A DNA stretch of 52,821 nt from Halorubrum halophilum (GTDB lineage Archaea; Halobacteriota; Halobacteria; Halobacteriales; Haloferacaceae). The stretch spans positions 1 through 52,821 of the forward strand of contig NZ_BBJP01000028.1 of the NCBI RefSeq assembly GCF_000739595.1. The letters are read 5' to 3'. Of the stretch, positions 15,969-24,305 are shown piece by piece. Each line of letters begins with the position of its first letter. The first letter of the stretch is position 1. The position numbers and the translations under genes are program-made. A model generated the notes under the pieces. It worked only from the letters and a program-made list of their open reading frames with translations. It did not search any database and was not told the origin of the DNA.

Positions 15969-18293
15969 CTACAGGTCTGGAACCGTCATGTGGAAGCCGC
16001 CGTCGCGGGCCTCGACCAGGCAGAGGTGGTACCCCTGCTTGCGCGAGAGCTTCACGAAGCTCGCGCGCTTCGACCGGCTGAACAGTCCCCCGCCGACCGC
16101 GTCGCTCGCGGTCTCTAACGCGCCGGGCTCGAAGAAGCTCTCCGTCACCGCGAACGTCGCGGCGAACTGCTCGTTCGACCCGGCGATGTCGCGGCCGTTC
16201 TCGACCAGCGACTCCAAAGTCCCCTCGGCGGTCGGGTCGCGGCTGTCGTTGAGATCGGCGACGAACAGCGGATTCCCCATTCGGTCGCGCAACACGAGGT
16301 CGAACGAGCGCTGTTCGCGGGTCTCCTCGCCGCCCTCGCGGAGCACGATCGACACGGAGCCGCCGATCTCCGCGCGGTCGATCTTCGGGATCGCGTCGTA
16401 GAGGTCGCGGAGCACGCTCTGGTTACCGGTACTACTCACCTCGAACGGGAGGTCCTCGACGAGCCACCGGGTGAACCCGTACTCGATGGTTCCCTCTAAG
16501 AACTCCTCGTACGGGCGGCCGTCGACCGCCAGTCCGTCCGTCTCGAAGCTGGTGTGGTGTTCGATCCGGAGGTTCTCGCGGAGCGCGTCGCGGTCGACCG
16601 TCCCGTCGTGGGCGTCTTCGAGCGTCGCGCCGCCCTTGGACTCGTACCTGACGAAGAGGTTCGTCCCGCTCCGCGCCTCCGCCGGCGAGATCGACCGGTC
16701 GCTCTCGGGGAGCCGGTCGCGCGCGGCCGACAGCTCCGACTCCAGTCGGTCGCGTTCCTCACGGAGCGTCGATAGCTCCGACTCCAGTCGGTCGACCTCG
16801 GTCGCGAGCTCGTCTCGCTCTGCGGCGATCTCGTCGCGGTCGGCGGCGAGATTGTCGCGTTCCGCCGCCAGCGACGCCCGTTTCTCCTCGGCGGCCTCGA
16901 GTTCGGCTCGGAGCTGCTCGACCCGCTCGCCGGACGACTCGCGCGTTCCCGCGCCCGTTCCCGCTCCCGAAGCCCGCTGCGAGACGGCCGAGCGGTTCGA
17001 CCGGTCTCGGTCGGTGGAGCGCGGCTCGGGAGACCGGTCGTCACCGTTCGCGGCGGCCGAACCGCGGTCCCCGCTTCGGCCGGTGCTCCCGGAACGCTGG
17101 CGATTGCTCGCCTCTCGCGAGGTCCGTCCGCCGGCGTTCGGATCGCCTTTCCCGCGAGTTCGGCTCCCCGGCGGATCGCTCGCCTCGGAGGGGTCGAGCG
17201 CGGGGATCGACTTCTGCTCGCGCCACTGCTCCTCCTCGGAGAACACGTCGTCGCTCGGGCGGTCGCCCTCGGGCTCGGGGGCATCGGTCGCGTCGATGGC
17301 GTCAGACGGCGCGTCCCGTTCGACCGTCGCGTCGGGCTCCGCGCTCGATTCCGCGTGTCCGATTGCCGGGCCCGCGGCCGCGTCCGGCGTCGGCTGGCCC
17401 CCGTTCGAGTCGTCGGCCCGCTCTCGCGGCGGGTCCGACACTTCGTCGGCCGGCGGCGACGACTCTCGGTGCGTCGGTTCCGCTCCGTCATGCCCGGAGC
17501 GCTTCTCGCCTCCTTCCCGGTCCCCCCGCGCGTCGGAAGTCGACTCCTCGTCGTCCCCGGCTGACTCCTCGTCGGGAGCCGTGTCGTCGGGAGTCGCCTC
17601 GCGGACGGAGTCGTCTTCGGTCGACTCCTCGTCGGTCTCGCTCTCAACAGGGCCGCCTTCGGCGGCCTCGTCCTCGTTCGGTTCGTCGTCGGAGACGGCC
17701 CCGCCCTCCGTGGCGGTCGCGCCCTCCGCGGCGGTCGCGCCGTCGGCCCCAGGGGGGTCGGGAATCTCCTGTACGTCCAGATCGACTTCGTAGACGGTGT
17801 AGATCCCGACCTCGTCGTCGGCCAGTTCGAAGGCGTCGTCGCCGGTTTCGAGCCGGCGCGAGTTGCCGACGTACGCCGCGGCCATCGACTCGCCCGCGGT
17901 GTAGGTGACGTAGTAGTCGCCCGAGAGCACGTTCTCCGACAGCTCGACGTAGCCGGTGAACCCGCCCTGCGTGAGCTTCCGGTCGGCCTCCGAGAGCGGC
18001 GTGTCGTTCGTGTAGTACTGCGCCCGCGGCTCCCCGCCCTGCTCCTGCATGGCGAACAGGACCGGGAGGACCTCCGCCGGCGCCTTATAAACCGTCCCGG
18101 AGGCGTCCGCGAACGCGTCGAGGTCGACGTCGGCGGTACCGACGACGCGGCCCTCGAACACGAACAGCCACCCCGTGCCGTTCGTCACCGCGCCGGAGAA
18201 CCCCCGATCGACGAGACGCCCGAGCCCCGCGAAGCCGTCCGAGAACTCTCGGGCGTCCCATTCGGTTATCTCCGCTCTTCGCTCTGCGTCCAT
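15969..18293 (-). CDS. Large acidic coiled-coil protein of unknown function
   Basis: This 774-aa protein is not recognised. Residues 1 to about 170 form a globular domain (ITEWDAREFSDGF, YYTNDTPLSEADRKL, YVTYTAGESMAAAYV). About 175-445 is a very long Asp/Glu/Ser/Arg-rich, low-complexity linker. About 450-530 is a heptad-rich coiled coil (AERDNLAADRDEIAAERDE). The last about 230 residues are a second globular domain (FVRYESKGGATLEDAHDG, DRMGNPLFVADLND, FAATFAVTESFFEPGAL, RKQGYHLCLVEARDGGFH). No signal peptide or TM segment is seen. The final domain has a nuclease-like feel, but no catalytic motif can be claimed. Confidence 0.8.
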   Translation of the reverse strand: MDAERRAEITEWDAREFSDGFAGLGRLVDRGFSGAVTNGTGWLFVFEGRVVGTADVDLDAFADASGTVYKAPAEVLPVLFAMQEQGGEPRAQYYTNDTPLSEADRKLTQGGFTGYVELSENVLSGDYYVTYTAGESMAAAYVGNSRRLETGDDAFELADDEVGIYTVYEVDLDVQEIPDPPGADGATAAEGATATEGGAVSDDEPNEDEAAEGGPVESETDEESTEDDSVREATPDDTAPDEESAGDDEESTSDARGDREGGEKRSGHDGAEPTHRESSPPADEVSDPPRERADDSNGGQPTPDAAAGPAIGHAESSAEPDATVERDAPSDAIDATDAPEPEGDRPSDDVFSEEEQWREQKSIPALDPSEASDPPGSRTRGKGDPNAGGRTSREASNRQRSGSTGRSGDRGSAAANGDDRSPEPRSTDRDRSNRSAVSQRASGAGTGAGTRESSGERVEQLRAELEAAEEKRASLAAERDNLAADRDEIAAERDELATEVDRLESELSTLREERDRLESELSAARDRLPESDRSISPAEARSGTNLFVRYESKGGATLEDAHDGTVDRDALRENLRIEHHTSFETDGLAVDGRPYEEFLEGTIEYGFTRWLVEDLPFEVSSTGNQSVLRDLYDAIPKIDRAEIGGSVSIVLREGGEETREQRSFDLVLRDRMGNPLFVADLNDSRDPTAEGTLESLVENGRDIAGSNEQFAATFAVTESFFEPGALETASDAVGGGLFSRSKRASFVKLSRKQGYHLCLVEARDGGFHMTVPDL

Positions 18294-18410
18294 TCTTGCG
18301 TTTATGTCGCCTGCAACGACCCAAATACCTTCCGGAGCGTGAGACGGTCGTCTGACGCCGGCCGTCGGTCGATCGGCCCCGATCCGGCTGTCCCTGTCTC
18401 CCGCTCCCGG

Positions 18411-18884
18411 CTACGTTCCGTCGACCTCGGCGATCGCTTCACGGCCGAGTTCGATCACGTCGCGCTGGAGGTCGCTCTCGGCCAGCTCCGCCGGCGTGTA
18501 CCAGCGCCAGCCGTCGGGAGCGACCTCGTCCGCGCCGTCCGGCGCGATCTCGCGGGAGTCGACCCGGGCGTAATAGAGGTGGTCGACGTGCTGGTGGCCC
18601 ACCGAGCCGTCCTCGTGGACGTTGATGTCGTGGAGCATGAGGTGTGCCGGCTCCGGGAGCCCGCGCGTGTTCGGTCCCTCGATCGACGACTCGGTCGCGA
18701 CGAGCTCCGCCTCCAGCCCCGTCTCCTCGCGGACCTCCCTGAGCGCGGCCTCGTGGGGGAGCTCGTCGCGGTCGACGTGCCCGCCCGGCGGGAGCCGGAT
18801 CCCCAGCCGCTCGTGGGCGTGGAGCGCGGTCGCGCCGTCGTTGACGACGTACGTCGTCGCCGTGAAGTGACGAGTGGTCTCCAT
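18411..18884 (-). CDS. Nudix hydrolase
   Basis: This 157-aa protein has a complete Nudix box within GGHVDRDELPHEAALREV followed by REETGLEAEL, giving the metal-binding Glu residues needed to cleave nucleoside diphosphates linked to another moiety. The TTYVVNDG start and WRWYTPAEL end are typical strands. The substrate is unknown. Two divergent or shared-strand neighbours (TFB upstream on the same strand) give no functional hint. Confidence 0.92.
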   Translation of the reverse strand: METTRHFTATTYVVNDGATALHAHERLGIRLPPGGHVDRDELPHEAALREVREETGLEAELVATESSIEGPNTRGLPEPAHLMLHDINVHEDGSVGHQHVDHLYYARVDSREIAPDGADEVAPDGWRWYTPAELAESDLQRDVIELGREAIAEVDGT

Positions 18885-18974
18885 ACGCGTGGCTCGCCCC
18901 GCGACGGCTTGGGCGTTCGGAAAAACGTCGGGTGTCGACGGCGGAGCCGGAGCCGGAGCCGGCTCAAAGTTGCG

Positions 18975-19949
18975 TCAGTTCAGCGCGACGCCGTCTTCGG
19001 CCTCCAACAGCTCGTGGTACCGGTTCCGGATGGTGACCTCGCTGATGTTCGCCACCTCGCTGACGTCGCTTTGGGTCACCTTCTCGTTGACGAGCAGCGA
19101 GGCGGCGTAGACGGCGGCGGCCGCGAGGCCGACCGGCGACTTGCCCGAGTGGATCCCCTGCGACTTCGCGGTGTCGAGCAGCGAGCGCGCCCGGCGCTCG
19201 GCCTCGTCGGAGAGGCCCAGATCGGAGGCGAACCGGGGGACGTAGCTCTCGGGGTCGGCGGGCTGGATCTCCAGTTTGAGCTCGCGGACGACGTAGCGGT
19301 ACGTCCGGGCGATCTCGTCCTTCTCGACCCGAGAGACCGCCGAGATCTCGTCGAGGCTCCGCGGGGTGCCGGCCTGGCGGGCGGCGGCGTACAGCGACGA
19401 CGTCGACACGCCTTCGATCGAGCGGCCGGGCAGGAGGTCCTCGTCGAGCGCGCGGCGGTAGATGACCGAGGCGGTCTCGCGGACGTTGTCCGGGAGGCCG
19501 AGCGCCGAGGCCATGCGGTCGATCTCGCCGAGCGCCTGTTTGAGGTTGCGCTCCTTCGAGTCGCGGGTGCGGAACCGCTCGTTCCACGTGCGCAGCCGCT
19601 GCATCTTCTCGCGCTGGCGGCTGGATAGCGACTTGCCGTAGGCGTCCTTGTCCTGCCAGCCGATGTTCGTCGAGAGCCCCTTGTCGTGCATCATGTTCGT
19701 CGTCGGGGCGCCCACGCGCGACTTGTTGTCCTTCTCCTTGGAGTCGAACGCGCGCCACTCCGGCCCGCGGTCGATCTCGTCTTCCTCGACGACGAGCCCG
19801 CAGTCGACACAGACCGTCTCGCCGTGCTCCGTGTCGCTCGCGAGCTGGCCGCCACACTCCGGACAGTGTAGCTCCTCGTCGTTTTCCGACTCGGTCTCGC
19901 TCTCGTCGTCGACGTGCTCTGTCGTGTACGTTCGAAGGTTCTCGCTCAT
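18975..19949 (-). CDS. tfb: Transcription initiation factor IIB (TFB)
   Basis: The 324-aa archaeal TFB recruits RNA polymerase to TBP-bound promoters. An N-terminal zinc ribbon (CPECGG and CVDCGL) is followed by the B-reader region (DRGPEWRAF) and two cyclin repeats, with GRSIEGVSTSSLYAAAR in the first and GKSPVGLAAAAVYAAS in the second. Haloarchaea have several TFB paralogues; which one this is cannot be told. MSENLRTYT at 19949 is preferred over an upstream in-frame Met at 19973. A 454-base gene-free stretch lies upstream. Confidence 0.96.
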   Translation of the reverse strand: MSENLRTYTTEHVDDESETESENDEELHCPECGGQLASDTEHGETVCVDCGLVVEEDEIDRGPEWRAFDSKEKDNKSRVGAPTTNMMHDKGLSTNIGWQDKDAYGKSLSSRQREKMQRLRTWNERFRTRDSKERNLKQALGEIDRMASALGLPDNVRETASVIYRRALDEDLLPGRSIEGVSTSSLYAAARQAGTPRSLDEISAVSRVEKDEIARTYRYVVRELKLEIQPADPESYVPRFASDLGLSDEAERRARSLLDTAKSQGIHSGKSPVGLAAAAVYAASLLVNEKVTQSDVSEVANISEVTIRNRYHELLEAEDGVALN

Positions 19950-20403
19950 TGGTATGGTACGTGGAGGGAACAACGAAACCGAGAGAGGATTCTCGGTGTT
20001 TTCCTCACCCTTAAGTAAGTGACCGACGCACTTAAATGTTCGCGTGTATGGCGTCTCAGAGACACTGCCAAAAACGGCGTGTACAACCCTGTAAAATTCG
20101 GAATTCGCGATGGTATGAGCGCACCCGCGTCGAGAGCGAAACCAACGGTGGGAAAGCGGAATTTAGTATATAGGCGTTTCGCGAGAGGCGGACGGCCCTC
20201 GGAGCGACCCGCCCGCCCGGCAGCCACCCCGACGGGAGGTGCATGAGCGAAGGGAAGGCGGCACGTCGCTCCGTCGACTTTTCGGTCCCCCCGTTCCGAC
20301 GTGCGCGGTATATGCTTTGTCCCGAGTCGCTGTCGGCGGACCCTCCCCGTCCGGCCGGTTCCGCGAGGACAACGGATTTGGCGGTCGACCGAGCAGAGAG
20401 CGT
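19950..20403. other. Gene-free stretch between divergent tfb and M24 peptidase
   Basis: This 454-base region is less GC-rich near tfb and holds AT boxes such as CTTAAGTAAG (about 20010), CACTTAAATG (about 20030) and TTAGTATATAGG (about 20163). These are candidate core promoters for the two divergent genes. Small open frames exist in it but show no haloarchaeal coding character. No tRNA, repeat or obvious stable hairpin was found. Confidence 0.5.
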
Positions 20404-21585
20404 ATGAACCGCGCGCGACTCGACGAGCACCTCGCCGACCTCGACACGGGCGGCTACCTGATCGACGCCTCGCAGGACGACGCCAACCAGCTGTACCTCT
20501 CCGGGTTCACCGGCCCCGATCCGTTCCTCACGCTATACGCCGACGGCGAGATTCACCTGCTCGTCGGCGGGCTGGAGTACGGCCGTGCCCGCAAGGAGGC
20601 GACCGCCGACACGGTCGAGCGCCACGCCGACTACGACTACGAGTACGGCGGCCGCGAGGCCCGCAACGACATGTACGCCCGGTTCGTCCGCGACAAGGGC
20701 GTCGAGTCCGTCTCGATGCCGCCGCGGGGGCCGATCGGCACCGCGGACGCCCTCCGCGAGCGCGGGATCGAGGTCGCGGTCGACACCGACGACCGGCTTC
20801 AGGAGGTCCGGGCGGTGAAGACCGACGAGGAGGTCGACGCGATCCGCGAGGCCCAGCGAGCCAACGAGGCGGCGATGCGGGCCGCCGAGGACCTGATCGC
20901 CGGCGCCGACGTGGCCGGTGCCGGCGACGACGTGAAGGGGGTAGAGCCCGGCACCCTCCTCCACGACGGCGACGCCCTGACCAGTGAGCGAGTGACCGAG
21001 GAGATCGAGGTGACGCTACTGCGGCACGGCTGCGCGCTCGACCAGACCATCGTCGCCGGCGGCGCGCAGGCCGCGGACCCCCACGACCGCGGGTCGGGGC
21101 CGCTCCGGGCGAACGAGGCGATCATCGTCGACATCTTCCCGCGGTCGAAGGCGACCAAGTACAACGCCGACATGACCCGGACGTTCTGCGTCGGCGAGCC
21201 GAGTGAGACGCTCCGCGAGTGGTACGACCTCACCGAGCGCGCGCTCGACGCCGCGCTCGATGCGGTCGAGCCGGGCGCGACCGGCGAGGACGTGCACGCG
21301 GCGGCCTGCGAGGTGTACGAGGAGGCGGGCGAGCCGACGTTCCGGACCGACCCGGAGACGGAGACGGGGTTCATCCACTCCACCGGCCACGGGGTCGGCC
21401 TCGACGTCCACGAGTCCCCCCGGCTCGCGAGCGGCGGCGAGGAGCTGGAGCCCGGCCACGTGATCACCGTCGAGCCCGGGCTCTACGACCCCGAGGTGGG
21501 CGGGGTTCGGATCGAGGACATCGCCGTCGTCACCGAGGACGGCTACGAGAACTTCACGGAGTACCCGATCGAGTTCGTCGTGTAG
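20404..21585 (+). CDS. M24 family metallopeptidase (Xaa-Pro aminopeptidase-like)
   Basis: This 393-aa pita-bread enzyme has an N-terminal creatinase-like domain and a C-terminal catalytic domain. All five metal ligands are visible: Asp in IIVDIFPRS, Asp in NADMTRTF, His in STGHGVGLD, Glu in TVEPGLYD and Glu in VRIEDIAV. It probably releases N-terminal residues before proline. MNRARLDEHLADLD at 20404 is the start; the longer upstream frame is untypical. It is distinct from the DoeA-like M24 enzyme at 33252. Confidence 0.92.
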   Translation: MNRARLDEHLADLDTGGYLIDASQDDANQLYLSGFTGPDPFLTLYADGEIHLLVGGLEYGRARKEATADTVERHADYDYEYGGREARNDMYARFVRDKGVESVSMPPRGPIGTADALRERGIEVAVDTDDRLQEVRAVKTDEEVDAIREAQRANEAAMRAAEDLIAGADVAGAGDDVKGVEPGTLLHDGDALTSERVTEEIEVTLLRHGCALDQTIVAGGAQAADPHDRGSGPLRANEAIIVDIFPRSKATKYNADMTRTFCVGEPSETLREWYDLTERALDAALDAVEPGATGEDVHAAACEVYEEAGEPTFRTDPETETGFIHSTGHGVGLDVHESPRLASGGEELEPGHVITVEPGLYDPEVGGVRIEDIAVVTEDGYENFTEYPIEFVV

Positions 21586-21670
21586 GCCGCAGGGTGACCG
21601 ATCGCACACCACATCCGGCCCCGTTAGCCGCGACCGGAACCCGCTTTGACCCGGATCGAGAACGGCGACC

Positions 21671-22855
21671 GTGAACTGGCGGTACAAACACACCGCGCTC
21701 GCGCTCTGTACGCTCGCGTTCACCGCGACGATGGTCGCGCGCCTGGTGATCAGCCCGCTGATCCCGCAGATCCGCGTCGAGTTCGGCGTCACGAACGCGA
21801 CGGTCGGCCTCGGATTGTCGGGGATGTGGCTGGCGTACGCGCTCTCGCAGTTCCCTTCCGGCGTGCTCGGCGATCGATACGGCGAGCGGGCCGTCATCCT
21901 GACCGCCGTCGGCGCCACCGCGGTCGCCTCGCTGCTCATCGCCGTCTCCCCGTCGATCGTCGCGTTCATCCTCTTCGCCGTCGCGCTCGGCGCCGGCGCG
22001 GGGCTCCACTACTCGGTGGCGACCACCTTCCTCACGCGCCAGTTCGACGACATCGGCCGCGCCATCGGCGTCCACGTCGCCGGCGGGCCGATCGCGGGGC
22101 TGGCCGCCCCGCCGCTGGCCGCGCTCGTCGGGTCGCGGTACGGCTGGCGCGCCGGCATCGCCCTCGGCACCGCCGCCGCGGTCCCTGTGTTCGCCCTGTT
22201 CGCGTGGCGGGTTCGGCCCACCGAGCCGCTCCGGCCCGACCAAGCGATGCGTGAGCGGTTCGCCTTCGAGCCGCTCGCCGAGCTACTCTCTCGACCCCGA
22301 ATCCTCTACACGACCGCGCTGGCGACGATGGGCGCGTTCACGTGGCAGGCGACCGCCTCCTTCCTCCCGTCGTTCCTAGAGTTCGGGACCGGGCTCTCGA
22401 CCGCGGTGTCGGCGCTGCTGTTCTCGCTGTACTTCCTCGTCCACGGCGCGACGCAGCCGGTGACGGGGTCGATATCGGACCGGGTCGGCCGGGACGCGAC
22501 CGTGATGGCGACGATGGCCGCCGGGGTCGTCGGGTACGGGCTGCTCGTCGCGGCGGCGGAGTTCGGGTTCGGGCGCCCGGCGATCGTCGCCGGCGTCGGG
22601 TTCGTCGGCCTCGCGATGTCGTGGGGTGCGCCGCTGCAGTCGCGGTTCATGGACCTCCTCTCGGATGCCGAGCGCGGCGCCGGCTTCGGGCTCGTGCGGA
22701 CCGCCTACATGGTGATCGGCGCGTCTGGGAGCGTCGTCGTCGGTGCAGTCTCGGACGCCGCCGGCTGGACCGTCGCGTTCGGACTGCTCGCCGGCGTGAT
22801 GGGGCTCGCGCTGGCCGCGCTGGGAGCGAACCGGATGCTGCGGCTCGGGTACTAA
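21671..22855 (+). CDS. MFS transporter
   Basis: This 394-aa protein has about 12 transmembrane segments in two six-helix halves and a central loop (RPTEPLRPDQAMRERF). The motif-A-like loop GVLGDRYGERAVIL follows TM2, and a weaker repeat, GSISDRVGRDATVM, sits at the same place in the second half. The start is a GTG codon at 21671, giving MNWRYKHTALALCTL. The substrate is unknown. It follows the peptidase by 85 bases on the same strand, which could mean co-transcription. Confidence 0.92.
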   Translation: MNWRYKHTALALCTLAFTATMVARLVISPLIPQIRVEFGVTNATVGLGLSGMWLAYALSQFPSGVLGDRYGERAVILTAVGATAVASLLIAVSPSIVAFILFAVALGAGAGLHYSVATTFLTRQFDDIGRAIGVHVAGGPIAGLAAPPLAALVGSRYGWRAGIALGTAAAVPVFALFAWRVRPTEPLRPDQAMRERFAFEPLAELLSRPRILYTTALATMGAFTWQATASFLPSFLEFGTGLSTAVSALLFSLYFLVHGATQPVTGSISDRVGRDATVMATMAAGVVGYGLLVAAAEFGFGRPAIVAGVGFVGLAMSWGAPLQSRFMDLLSDAERGAGFGLVRTAYMVIGASGSVVVGAVSDAAGWTVAFGLLAGVMGLALAALGANRMLRLGY

Positions 22856-22905
22856 CGAACCGGTCGACGGTCGAAAAGCGATGTCGGTTTGACGGGCGAC
22901 CCCGA

Positions 22906-23142
22906 CTACAGTCGGTCGTCTTCGAGGCTCCCCGGATCCTCCGCCGTGTCGAACATGTTGTTCTCGGCGCCGTCGAGCATCTCGTCGCGGGGCTCGTCGT
23001 CGACGACCGAAACGTTGTACGCCTCGATGCCGGAGGCGATCAGGTCCTCCGCGGCCTGTTCCTCGGAGACGAACTCCTGTTCGGCGAGCTGCTGGAACTC
23101 CGCGTACACGTCGTCGGACAGGTTTAGCTCGAAGGTGGGCAT
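22906..23142 (-). CDS. Small haloarchaeal protein, possibly RHH-like (DUF7120-type)
   Basis: This 78-aa protein starts MPTFELNLSDDVYAEFQQLA with a beta strand and helix, then AEQEFVSEEQAAEDLIASGIEAYN, a pattern like ribbon-helix-helix regulators, and a long acidic tail. It matches a small haloarchaeal family I recall as a DUF. The Met at 23142 is preferred to one two codons upstream because the strand begins there. It is divergent from the 215-aa protein at 23272. Confidence 0.75.
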   Translation of the reverse strand: MPTFELNLSDDVYAEFQQLAEQEFVSEEQAAEDLIASGIEAYNVSVVDDEPRDEMLDGAENNMFDTAEDPGSLEDDRL

Positions 23143-23271
23143 ACGCACCCGTTCCGCCCGGACGCTTTTAAGCGTTCCCTCGCCGCGTGCGGGGCGGAGG
23201 GCGCTCTTCGAGCGGGGACACCCGTTGGAGCAATCAGTACTGTTAATCCGGTGGCACCCGCTATCTCAGCC

Positions 23272-23919
23272 ATGAGCCAGAACGACGTGCCGGAGTCGCT
23301 GGAGGCGGCGGCCGAGTCGGACCGGCCTCGCGGAATTCTCACGCCCTCCGACCGTGACTTTCTGCTCGGACGCAAGACGGATTACACCGACCACTCGCGG
23401 AAACAGAAGCGGAACCGGATCCGGCGCCGCGTCCGGAACGCGATCTTAGATTTCAGCATCCTCTTCGAGTGTCTCGAGGAGCGCGACCGGAAGACGGTGT
23501 TCGACCCGGACGACGAGGATCGCGAGGCGTACACGCAGGGGATCACCGACATGCTCGCGTTCCTGCATCTCGGCACGATGGGATACCACACGCCGTTCAA
23601 GGACATGCTCTCGGAGGGCGTCGGAAAAGCGGAACAGCGGCTCGCCGGCTCCAATTACCGCATGGTCAACGTGGAGTTCAACGTCGAACCGGTCGGCCAG
23701 ATCGACGTGGACGAGGTGGTCGAAAAGCTCGAAAACGACGAGTTCGCGGAGCTCACCGACGAGGAACTCCGAGCGTTCGTCCGCCTGCTGACCATGTCGG
23801 AGTCGTTCTCGCCGGAGGAGGCCGGCGAGGAGATCAAAGACCGCGTCGACGAGTTCGCCGAGAAGTTGACCGAGAGCGCTACCTCCCACGAGCGCACGCT
23901 CGAAGAGCTGACGAACTGA
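23272..23919 (+). CDS. Haloarchaeal conserved protein of unknown function
   Basis: This 215-aa soluble, charged protein starts MSQNDVPESLEAAAESDRPR. It has a basic helical segment, LLGRKTDYTDHSRKQKRNR, then IRRRVRNAILDFSILFECL, and an acidic C-terminal half with VDEVVEKLENDEFAELTDEEL. Similar domains occur repeatedly in haloarchaeal genomes, but I know of no function. The basic helix could contact nucleic acid. No TM segment. Its promoter shares 129 bases with the divergent small RHH-like gene, so the two may be linked. Confidence 0.75.
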   Translation: MSQNDVPESLEAAAESDRPRGILTPSDRDFLLGRKTDYTDHSRKQKRNRIRRRVRNAILDFSILFECLEERDRKTVFDPDDEDREAYTQGITDMLAFLHLGTMGYHTPFKDMLSEGVGKAEQRLAGSNYRMVNVEFNVEPVGQIDVDEVVEKLENDEFAELTDEELRAFVRLLTMSESFSPEEAGEEIKDRVDEFAEKLTESATSHERTLEELTN

Positions 23920-24224
23920 CCGGAAGTCGGCCACGCGGTAACAGATATCGGTCACGCGTCTCGCTCCCGGCGACCGATCGCTTCGGGGTCCCCGGCTTGG
24001 TGTCGAGTCGGTGTTGCTCGATCTTCGGCGGGATTGGATACGGAGATCGCAGTTATTCTGATCGTTTCTCGCCGATCGTCCAGTAGATCGCGCCAACCGT
24101 TGTCGATATCGCCTTGTTGACGGTTCGATACAAATTGTGTTGAACATATATACACTATACATAATTCGAACAGATAGTCGCACCTTGAGAAACACTTATT
24201 GTGTACACTTTCGATCGACCGTGC
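23920..24224. promoter_or_regulatory. AT-rich region upstream of the BCCT transporter, with GTGTACAC site
   Basis: These 305 bases hold no gene. GC content drops sharply from about 24050. A TATA-like ACACTTATT at about 24192 is followed directly by the palindrome GTGTACAC at 24201-24208, 17 bases before the 26-codon ORF. A related AT-rich stretch (ATATATACACTATACATAA) lies near 24146. The TGTACA core recurs at 30657 and 34484. Confidence 0.5.
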
Positions 24225-24305
24225 ATGCCAGCACGTGGCATGGTACTCGACTGGCGGAGGCAACGTGGACCAAGTAGTCGTCCCCGTCGCGGAGGTGTCA
24301 CCTGA
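24225..24305 (+). CDS. 26-codon ORF coupled to the transporter
   Basis: ATG at 24225 gives MPARGMVLDWRRQRGPSSRP and then RRGGVT, ending in TGA at 24303-24305. The last base of this stop is the first base of the BCCT ATG (TGATG), so translation is probably coupled. The peptide is Arg-rich and not hydrophobic, unlike small transporter subunits. It could be a leader peptide or just a 5' initiation device. Coding potential alone is weak because of its length. Confidence 0.4.
   Translation: MPARGMVLDWRRQRGPSSRPRRGGVT

Noticed and set aside
20019..20246. 75-codon frame between tfb and the M24 peptidase
   Set aside because: It has no acidic bias or recognisable domain, and overlaps likely promoter sequence for both neighbours.
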